Shown in pieces: positions 1-6,188 of a DNA stretch of 14,774 nt (position 1 is the stretch's first letter; every line of letters begins with the position of its first letter). The notes under the pieces are model-generated. The model did not search any database. It was given only the letters and a program-made list of their open reading frames with translations, and was not told the origin of the DNA. Source of the stretch: CAZPGL01 sp964586175 (GTDB lineage Bacteria > Actinomycetota > Acidimicrobiia > Acidimicrobiales > MedAcidi-G1). A program made the position numbers and the translations under genes. The stretch lies in contig CAZPGL010000046.1 in assembly GCA_964586175.1 (NCBI GenBank), forward strand, positions 1-14,774. The letters run 5' to 3'.

Positions 1-818
1 AGAAGCCGCCGTTCGGCATCGCCCAGATCGGCAAGTCGTTCCGCAACGAGATCACCCCCGGCAACTTCGTGTTCCGGACCCGCGAGTTCGAGCAGATGGA
101 GATGGAGTTCTTCGTCCCGCCCGATGAGTCGGCCCAGTGGTACGAGTACTGGTGCACGGCCCGCCACGAGTGGTATCTCGATCTCGGCATCCCCGACGAC
201 AAGTTGCGGCTTCGCCACCACGAGGCCGACGAGCTCAGCCACTACTCGGCAGGCACCGCCGACATCGAGTTCCTGTTCCCGTGGGGATGGGACGAGTTGG
301 AGGGCGTGGCCAACCGCACCGACTTCGACCTGCAGCGTCACGCCGAGGCCTCGGGCACCCGGCTCGAATACCACGAACCCAACAGCGGCGAGCGGTACGT
401 GCCCCACGTCATCGAGCCGGCTGCCGGCGCCACCCGTACGGCCATGGCGTTCCTGATGGCCGCCTACGACGAGGACGAGGTCAACGGCGACCTGCGCACC
501 GTGCTGCGCCTCGACCCCCGCCTGGCGCCGTTCAAGGTGGCCGTGCTGCCGCTGTCAAAGAAGCCCGAGCTGATCGAACCCTCCCAGGAGGTGCTGTCGC
601 TGCTGCAGTCCCGCTGGATGTGTGACTACGACCAGACCCAGGCCATCGGCCGCCGCTACCGGCGCCAGGACGAGATCGGCACGCCGTACTGCGTCACCAT
701 CGACTTCGACACCCTCGACGATCGGGCGGTCACCGTGCGTGAGCGTGACTCGATGGCCCAGGACCGGGTACCCATCGACTCGCTGGTCGAGTATCTGGTG
801 GAGCGGTTGGGGGCATGA
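1..818 (+). CDS. glyS: Glycyl-tRNA synthetase, 3' part (5' end outside window)
   Basis: Class II glycyl-tRNA synthetase of the single-chain dimeric type, which charges tRNA-Gly with glycine in the cytoplasm. The reading frame is open from base 3, so the start lies upstream and 271 codons are visible. The first residues are the class II motif 2 region (FRNEITPGNFVFRTREFEQME). A FPWGWDELEGVANRTDFDL block follows. The motif 3 type segment VIEPAAGATRTAMAFL comes next, then the anticodon-binding domain beginning near VAVLPLSKK. The tail IGRRYRRQDEIGTPYCVTIDFDT is typical of the family. The segment just before it reads YDQTQAIGRR where many family members have YDDSGxIG, a small variation. The stop codon overlaps the next start (ATGA), so the two genes are probably translationally coupled. 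Identification is secure; only the N-terminal part cannot be judged. Confidence 0.96.
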   Translation, partial: KPPFGIAQIGKSFRNEITPGNFVFRTREFEQMEMEFFVPPDESAQWYEYWCTARHEWYLDLGIPDDKLRLRHHEADELSHYSAGTADIEFLFPWGWDELEGVANRTDFDLQRHAEASGTRLEYHEPNSGERYVPHVIEPAAGATRTAMAFLMAAYDEDEVNGDLRTVLRLDPRLAPFKVAVLPLSKKPELIEPSQEVLSLLQSRWMCDYDQTQAIGRRYRRQDEIGTPYCVTIDFDTLDDRAVTVRERDSMAQDRVPIDSLVEYLVERLGA

Positions 819-2383
819 CCCCAGAGGACCTCGCCCGGCTGGTCGCCGAGGCCGAGGCGGCGGGAACAGCCGAGGCCCGCTGGGAGGCGGTGGCCGCCGT
901 GCCAACCAGCCTTGTCGAGGGCCTGCTGCACGCCGGGTTCGCCGGACCTGCCGGTGGTGCCGGGTCGGCCGGCCGGTTGGGTGTCGGCACCGCGGCCAGC
1001 CCCGGTGCGGCATCGGGCGTGGTGTGCCTGACCTCCGAAGCGGTGATGGACGCCGCCGACCGGGGCGAGCCGGCGGTGCTGGTGTGTGTCGAAACCAGCC
1101 CGGCCGACGAGCTGGGTATGCAGTTGGCGGAGGGCATCGTCACCGTCCGGGGCGGTATGGCGTGCCACGCCGCCGTCGTGGCCCGCGGGTGGGGTATTCC
1201 GGCGGTGGTCGGGGTTGGTGATCTGGCGATCGGCGACGGCGAGGCGGTGTTCGGCGGCACCTCGGTGGCCGAGGGAGACCCGATCAGCCTCGACGGCGGG
1301 ACCGGCGAAGTGTTCTCCGGCCGGGCCGAGGTGGCCGAGTCGGTCGACGTTCCTGAACTCGACGCCCTGCTGGCCTGGGCCGACGAGGTGCGCGGCGACC
1401 GGGTCGGGGTGCGGACCAATGCCGATACCGGCGACGACGCCGCTCGGGCCGTCGGGTTCGGCGCCGAGGGCATCGGGTTGTGCCGGACCGAGCACATGTT
1501 CTTCGGTGACCGTCTGGCGCTGATCCGGGCGTTCATCCTGGCTGCGGGGCCGGCTGAGGAGACCGAGGCCCTCGACGCGCTGGGTGCTGCGCAACGCCGT
1601 GACTTCGCCGAGGTGTTGGGCGCCATGGGGTCGAGGCCGGTCACCGTGCGGCTGCTCGACGCTCCGTTGCACGAGTTCTGTGGTGACGACGTGCCCGAGG
1701 CGTTGATCGAGCACAACCCGATGCTCGGCACCCGTGGGGTGCGTCTGGCGCTCTTACGCGAAGGGCTGTACCGCATGCAGGCCAGGGCGCTGATGGGGGC
1801 CGTCGCCGACGTGATCGCTGCTGGCGGGCACCCCCACGCGGCGATCATGGTGCCCCTGGTCGCCGACCGTCGCGAGCTGGCGACCGTGCGGGGGTGGATC
1901 GTCGAGGAGATCGAGGCAGCGGCCGAGGAATTCGGGTTGACCGAACCGGATTTTCATGGCGGGCTGCCGGTTGGGACGATGATCGAGACGCCCCGTGCTG
2001 CCCTGTTGGCCGGTGAGCTGGCTGCCGAGGCCGACTTCTTCTCGTTCGGAACGAACGACCTGACCCAGATGGTGTTCGGCTTCTCTCGGGACGATGTGGA
2101 GGCCCGGGTCATGGGCCACTACCTCGATGCCGACGTGCTCGACGCCAACCCGTTCCAGCATCTCGACCCGGGAGCGGTGGCTCCGTTGGTGGCGGCGGCC
2201 ACCCGGGCCGGCCGCATGGCCCGACCCGACCTCGAGGTGGGGGTGTGCGGGGAGCATGGCGGCGACCCGGCGTCCATCGCCCTGCTGGTGGCGGCCGGCG
2301 TCGACTACGTGTCGTGTTCGCCGTTCCGGGTGCCGGTGGCCCGCCTGGCCGTCGCCCAGGCCCTCATCGCCCGGGACCGCTGA
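815..2383 (+). CDS. PPDK-like protein lacking the ATP-grasp domain (PEP-utilizing mobile and C-terminal domains only)
   Basis: This 522-aa protein matches the C-terminal 55-60% of pyruvate phosphate dikinase (usually about 870-900 aa). It begins in the linker that follows the ATP-grasp domain (AVAAVPTSLVEGLLH resembles the PPDK linker). The swivelling phosphohistidine domain covers about 55-165, with the motif GGMACHAAVVARGWGIP and probable catalytic His118. The PEP/pyruvate TIM barrel covers about 195-520. PPDK active-site positions are kept: Arg224 (GIGLCRTEHMFF), Arg279 (VRLLDAPLHEF), Glu391 (MIETPRAAL), Asn414-Asp415 (FGTNDLTQM) and Cys478 (VCGEHGGDP). No nucleotide-binding domain is present and the upstream neighbour is glyS, so ATP-dependent dikinase activity would need a separate ATP-grasp partner. 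Alternatives are PEP-dependent phosphotransfer to another protein, or a regulatory relic. The Thr two residues before the catalytic His, usual in PPDK, is Ala116. The start ATG overlaps the glyS stop. The family call is firm; the reaction is unknown. Confidence 0.9.
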   Translation: MTPEDLARLVAEAEAAGTAEARWEAVAAVPTSLVEGLLHAGFAGPAGGAGSAGRLGVGTAASPGAASGVVCLTSEAVMDAADRGEPAVLVCVETSPADELGMQLAEGIVTVRGGMACHAAVVARGWGIPAVVGVGDLAIGDGEAVFGGTSVAEGDPISLDGGTGEVFSGRAEVAESVDVPELDALLAWADEVRGDRVGVRTNADTGDDAARAVGFGAEGIGLCRTEHMFFGDRLALIRAFILAAGPAEETEALDALGAAQRRDFAEVLGAMGSRPVTVRLLDAPLHEFCGDDVPEALIEHNPMLGTRGVRLALLREGLYRMQARALMGAVADVIAAGGHPHAAIMVPLVADRRELATVRGWIVEEIEAAAEEFGLTEPDFHGGLPVGTMIETPRAALLAGELAAEADFFSFGTNDLTQMVFGFSRDDVEARVMGHYLDADVLDANPFQHLDPGAVAPLVAAATRAGRMARPDLEVGVCGEHGGDPASIALLVAAGVDYVSCSPFRVPVARLAVAQALIARDR

Positions 2384-2389
2384 CCCGCT

Positions 2390-2416
2390 CCCCGAGTGAT
2401 CGGGGGCCTGTCCCCC
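2390..2416. terminator. Possible bidirectional hairpin between converging genes
   Basis: The 49-bp gap between the converging PPDK-like and acyltransferase genes holds a perfect 6-bp stem: CCCCGA (2390-2395), loop GTGA, TCGGGG (2400-2405). An overlapping alternative pairs GGGGG (2402-2406) with CCCCC (2412-2416). There is no T-tract on either strand, so this would be a U-less hairpin terminator if it acts at all. Confidence 0.35.
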
Positions 2417-2432
2417 TGTCACTTGAGGGTCG

Positions 2433-3362
2433 TTAGATCTCGGGCCAGCGGCGGCGGTGGCGCGACGAGCGCCGCGACCGGTCGCCCAGCGCCCACATGC
2501 GCCGCCACGCCCCGACGTCGGGGCCGGTCAGGCCCGGTGACGTCCCGGCATGGGCCCGGCGCCGGGCCTGCCACCAGTCGGTGGTGGCCTCGTCGGCCAA
2601 CCCGGCCACCGCGGCCTCTAAGCGCATCGCGAACCGGCGGGCGTTCTCACCGTCCTCGGGGACCAGCGGATCGCCGAACGTGACCGTCGTCGACGACGGC
2701 CGGGGCAGCGACCGTCCCTTGCGGAGGATGCGCCCCGTGCCCTGCAGGTGCACCGGCACGACCGGCACACCACAGCGGATGGCCAGATAGGCGGCCCCGC
2801 CCCGGAACGGCTGCCCCCACCCGTCGGGGCTGCGTCCCCCCTCGGGGAAGATCAGCAGGCTCCACCCGTCGTCGATGAGCTCACGGGTCAGGTCGGCCGA
2901 CCGGCGCCCCACCTTCGAACGCTCAATCGGTACGGCACCGATCGTGAGGGCCGCCACCGCCCCGCCGAGCCGGGTGGCGAAGAAGTAGTCGGCGGCTGCT
3001 CCGACCACCAGGCGGTGACGCCACGGTTCGGGCACCGTGGACAACAGCAGCGGGGTGTCGGCGTGGCTGTGGTGGTTGGCGGCGAAGATGACCGGCCCGT
3101 CCACGAGATCAAGTCGGTCGGTGCCCTGCACGGTCGGCGAGGCGATGACCGTCATGGCCGGCCGAATCACCCCCTCGACGAGGGCGGCCCGGGTCAGGCG
3201 GGCCGGATAGCGGCGGGCCCACGCCGTGTCGAAGTCGGCACCGGTTCGGCCGACCACCGGTGCCGGTGCCACCCCGTTGGGGGTCGGGGCGGCCCGGAAC
3301 GGAAACCCGAAGCGTCCGGCGAACGCCCGGGCCCTGGCCACCTGCAAAGACACGGTGCCCAT
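2433..3362 (-). CDS. PlsC-like lysophospholipid/glycerol-phosphate acyltransferase
   Basis: A 309-aa member of the PlsC/AGPAT acyltransferase superfamily, which transfers acyl groups from acyl-CoA or acyl-ACP to a lysophospholipid or related alcohol at the membrane. The catalytic HX4D motif is NHHSHAD (96-102, His97 and Asp102). The substrate-binding FPEGGRS motif is at 172-178 and the VPVVPVHLQG block starts at 199. The region before the catalytic block (about 40-95) is long and no clear transmembrane segment stands out. The C-terminus (about 260-309) is Arg- and Trp-rich and very basic, which may help membrane contact. It is the last gene of the four-gene minus-strand unit: its ATG begins one base after the stop of the LarA-like gene (TGAGATG). 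The context of a fatty acyl reductase suggests a specialised lipid product rather than housekeeping phosphatidate synthesis. The acceptor is unknown. Confidence 0.88.
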   Translation of the reverse strand: MGTVSLQVARARAFAGRFGFPFRAAPTPNGVAPAPVVGRTGADFDTAWARRYPARLTRAALVEGVIRPAMTVIASPTVQGTDRLDLVDGPVIFAANHHSHADTPLLLSTVPEPWRHRLVVGAAADYFFATRLGGAVAALTIGAVPIERSKVGRRSADLTRELIDDGWSLLIFPEGGRSPDGWGQPFRGGAAYLAIRCGVPVVPVHLQGTGRILRKGRSLPRPSSTTVTFGDPLVPEDGENARRFAMRLEAAVAGLADEATTDWWQARRRAHAGTSPGLTGPDVGAWRRMWALGDRSRRSSRHRRRWPEI

Positions 3363-3363
3363 C

Positions 3364-4980
3364 TCAGGTCACGTCCGCCATCAGGATCGGCGGGTTCTTC
3401 AGGTGGGTGATGGTCGGCTGGGGGCCGACGACGTCCGAGGCCATCTCCAAGGCGTCCTGCAGGGTCGACGCCGGCTGGAACCCCAGACGCCGCACGGCGG
3501 CGGTGTCGCCGCCGACGACGATGACCCGCCCCAGATGCTGGAGGGCGTGGCTGCCCCAGTACCACATGTAGAAGGGATGCACCCCGTGGTAGGCGTACGA
3601 GGTCCGGTACAGGTGGCGGTACCACTCGTCCTCGGCGAACTGTTTCTCGTACTTGCGCTCGATCTCGACCGGGTCGGTGGTGTCGGCCAGCACCTGTTCG
3701 AAGAAGTCGATGTAGCTGGGGTGGTGCACCGGGTGGAACTCCCACGGGGTGGGGTGGCTCATGATGAGCACCCCGCCTTCCCGCACCAGCGGCCGCCCCT
3801 TGTACAGGTTGAAGAAGTACCCGAGGCCCAGGCACATCACGAGGATCGGGTTCATGATCGAGTTGACGTTGTACGGGCAGATGTACGGCAGCCCCATGGT
3901 GAGCACGTCGGTCTGGCCCTCGACGGGCACCAGGTGCTGCCGGTACACGTTGGCCGTCGTCACCTCGTGCACCGCCTCGACCTCGCCGGCCTGCACCGAC
4001 GTCAGCTCGTAGGGGGCTTCCCAGCCGTTGAAGATCTTGCGCTTGGCGTTGACCGGCAGTACCTCGAGGCCGGCCTTCATGGCCAGGAACGACGCCCGGT
4101 CGCGGCCCGACCACTCCCATTCCCGCTTCTGGAGCATGGCCAGCGGGCCGGAACGGCCAAACGTGTTGTTGTTGACGGTCGTTTCGATCTGGAAGATCTT
4201 GACGCCGGCGTCGCGGATGACCTTGCCCATCCGCCAGTTCGAGGCGTGCAGCTCGGAGTTCTCGCGGTCCATGAACGATCGGGAGTGCTGCATGGTGTGG
4301 ACGTTGTGGTGGTGGCGCAGCCCGGTGTAGCCGGACAGGCCGGTGGCGGTGCTCTTGTGCCCGCCGTCCATGGCCACCAGGTTGATGTTGACGTAGACCA
4401 CCAGGTCGCTGTCGGCGGCCCGCTTCGAGAACTGCACGTCCTCGCCGTGGGGGGTTTCGCCGAGCACGACCATCCCGTCGGGGTCCTCGGCGTCGTGGTT
4501 GTAGAGCCGACCTGACGGGGCGAAGGCGTCGTACACCCGGTCCCCGACGGCGTGGCGCAGTTCGTCCTCGGTCATGCGGCGGTGGATGGCCAGGGCGGCG
4601 ATGAGGTGTACGTCGTCGACGCCGGCCGCGGCCGCCTCGTCGAGCACCGCTTCGATGATCCGTTGGCGGATGTCGGGCCGGCGCATGGGAGGCAGCGGCA
4701 GCGAGATGTCGTCGAAGGCGATGGTGAGCTTCATGTCGGGCCGCAGCAGGGCGGCCAGCGGCTCGGAGTCGCCGATGGGGTTGGCCAGGGCGTGGCGGAT
4801 CGCACCGTCGGGGTCGGCCACGCCCTCGAGGGGTTCGGCCGGGTAGATCACCCGCGAGCGTCCGGCCGGCAGCTTTTCGAGCCGGAACCCTTCGCCGTGG
4901 TGGAACAGGATGGGCGGGCTGGTGCGGTCGACGTCGAGGACGAAGCCGGGTCGGGGGGCCAGATGGCGTCCGTTGCTCAC
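3364..4980 (-). CDS. LarA-like (DUF2088) protein, divergent nickel-pincer racemase homologue
   Basis: A 538-aa relative of lactate racemase LarA, which uses a covalently bound nickel-pincer nucleotide (NPN) to epimerise 2-hydroxy acids by hydride transfer. The Lar_N-like part includes LTIAFDDISLPLPP (85-98) and AALAIHRRMTEDEL (128-141, His133 matching LarA His108). The block MDGGHKS gives Lys209, matching the cofactor-bearing Lys184. His225 lies 16 residues later, exactly the Lys184-His200 spacing of LarA. The equivalents of Arg75 and His174 are Leu94 and Ile199, and the QxxK-type substrate pair is not seen, so the substrate is probably not lactate. The protein is about 110 aa longer than LarA, with an aromatic- and His-rich segment (about 360-480, for example YAYHGVHPFYMWYWGSH). 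The start is GTG, overlapping the upstream stop (GTGA); an AAGGA lies about 13 nt upstream. Family membership is good, the reaction unknown. Confidence 0.82.
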   Translation of the reverse strand: MSNGRHLAPRPGFVLDVDRTSPPILFHHGEGFRLEKLPAGRSRVIYPAEPLEGVADPDGAIRHALANPIGDSEPLAALLRPDMKLTIAFDDISLPLPPMRRPDIRQRIIEAVLDEAAAAGVDDVHLIAALAIHRRMTEDELRHAVGDRVYDAFAPSGRLYNHDAEDPDGMVVLGETPHGEDVQFSKRAADSDLVVYVNINLVAMDGGHKSTATGLSGYTGLRHHHNVHTMQHSRSFMDRENSELHASNWRMGKVIRDAGVKIFQIETTVNNNTFGRSGPLAMLQKREWEWSGRDRASFLAMKAGLEVLPVNAKRKIFNGWEAPYELTSVQAGEVEAVHEVTTANVYRQHLVPVEGQTDVLTMGLPYICPYNVNSIMNPILVMCLGLGYFFNLYKGRPLVREGGVLIMSHPTPWEFHPVHHPSYIDFFEQVLADTTDPVEIERKYEKQFAEDEWYRHLYRTSYAYHGVHPFYMWYWGSHALQHLGRVIVVGGDTAAVRRLGFQPASTLQDALEMASDVVGPQPTITHLKNPPILMADVT

Positions 4981-6188
4981 GAGTGGTCTCGTTCCTTTTC
5001 GTCACGGAGATCGAAGGCCACCTTGACGGCGCCACGGCGGCCCGCCGAAGCCGCGTGCTCGATGGCGTCCTGGTAGCGGTCGAGGGGGTAGGTGGCCGAC
5101 ACGAGCCGTTCGAGGCCCGCGGTGCGCACCAGGTCGGTGGCCAGGTCGAAGGTACGGGCCGTCGTGCCGTCGGCGAGGGCCTCCAGCCCGTAGGTGTAGG
5201 CGCCGACGAGCTCGATCTCGCGGTGCCACAGCGGGGTCAACTCGAGGCTGACCGAGGCCGGCATGCCGACGAGCACGATGCGGCCCCGGGGGCGGGTGAC
5301 GGCGAGTGCGTCGGTGAGGCTCCCCGACGATCCCACGCAGTCGACGACCACGTGGCTGCCGCCGGCCAGTCGGTCGACGGAGCCGTCGTCGCCGCCGTGA
5401 CTGACGGCCCGGGTCCCGGTGGCCCGGCGCACGGCCCGGCGCACCTCATCGGGGCCGACCACCATGTCGGCACCCAGTTCGGCGGCCAGCCGGCGTTGAT
5501 GGGGGTACCGGGCGGTGGCGACGATGGTGGCGGGCCCGGCGTGGGCCCGGAGGGCGGCGATGGTGAGCAGCCCGAGGGTGCCGGCGCCGAGCACGGTCAC
5601 CACGCCGTCGTCGGGTACCCGGGCCATGAGCGCGGCGTGCACGCCGCACGCCGTCGGTTCGATCATGACCGCCGCTTCGTCGCTCAGGTCGTCTGCCACC
5701 GGGTGAAGCTGGCTGGGGTGGGCGGCGAAGGCCGTCGACCAGCCGCCACCGGTGTCGTGGCAGGAGCCGGTCTGGATGCCCGCCTCGAGGTCGCCGAACG
5801 CCGTGTGTTCACAGTTGCCGAGGTGGCCGTCGGCGCACGGGGTGCAGGTCGGGTCGAGGTTGCGGCTGACGCAGCCCAGCACCGGTTCGAGCACGACGCG
5901 GGTGCCGTCGTCGAGGTCGCCGACGACCTCGTGGCCGGGGACGAATGGGAACGACACCAGCGGCTCGAAGTAGCGGGCCGACCGGCCGTCGACGGTGGCC
6001 AGGTCGGAACCGCAGATGCCCGACAGTCGGGGCCGGACCCGCACCCAGTCGGGGCCGGGCATCTCCGGCTGGTCGAGGTCGGCGAGGCGTAGCGGGCCGA
6101 CGGCAGCACCCCGTCCGGGGGTGAGGCCGCCGGCCAGGCGGGCCGCGGCGTACCGCGGCAGGTTGCGACGGAACTGGAGGGCCTTCAT
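4977..6188 (-). CDS. Zinc-dependent medium-chain dehydrogenase (MDR/alcohol or threonine dehydrogenase type)
   Basis: A 403-aa zinc-binding MDR oxidoreductase that would interconvert an alcohol and a carbonyl with NAD(P). Catalytic zinc ligands are Cys59 (GICGSD), His86-Glu87 (GHEVVGD) and probably Glu178 (MIEPTACGVHA). A structural-zinc loop is present with Cys115, Cys118 and Cys126 at the usual spacing. The first Cys of the usual four is displaced to Cys106, giving a longer loop (CVSRNLDPTCTPC). The Rossmann motif GAGTLG is at 201-206 and the C-terminal half carries YPLDRYQDAIEHA. A longer open frame exists upstream, but ATG at 6188 is chosen: it overlaps the upstream stop as ATGA and the family-like sequence begins there (MKALQF). 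It lies second in the unit, between the acyl reductase fusion and the LarA-like gene. Its substrate may be a hydroxy compound shared with one of them; this is inference. Confidence 0.9.
   Translation of the reverse strand: MKALQFRRNLPRYAAARLAGGLTPGRGAAVGPLRLADLDQPEMPGPDWVRVRPRLSGICGSDLATVDGRSARYFEPLVSFPFVPGHEVVGDLDDGTRVVLEPVLGCVSRNLDPTCTPCADGHLGNCEHTAFGDLEAGIQTGSCHDTGGGWSTAFAAHPSQLHPVADDLSDEAAVMIEPTACGVHAALMARVPDDGVVTVLGAGTLGLLTIAALRAHAGPATIVATARYPHQRRLAAELGADMVVGPDEVRRAVRRATGTRAVSHGGDDGSVDRLAGGSHVVVDCVGSSGSLTDALAVTRPRGRIVLVGMPASVSLELTPLWHREIELVGAYTYGLEALADGTTARTFDLATDLVRTAGLERLVSATYPLDRYQDAIEHAASAGRRGAVKVAFDLRDEKERDHS

Noticed and set aside
3194..5035. A 613-codon open frame on the minus strand overlapping the LarA-like gene
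   Set aside because: The Arg/Pro-rich translation has no recognisable domain, while the overlapping frame gives a clear LarA-like protein with gene-to-gene coupling.
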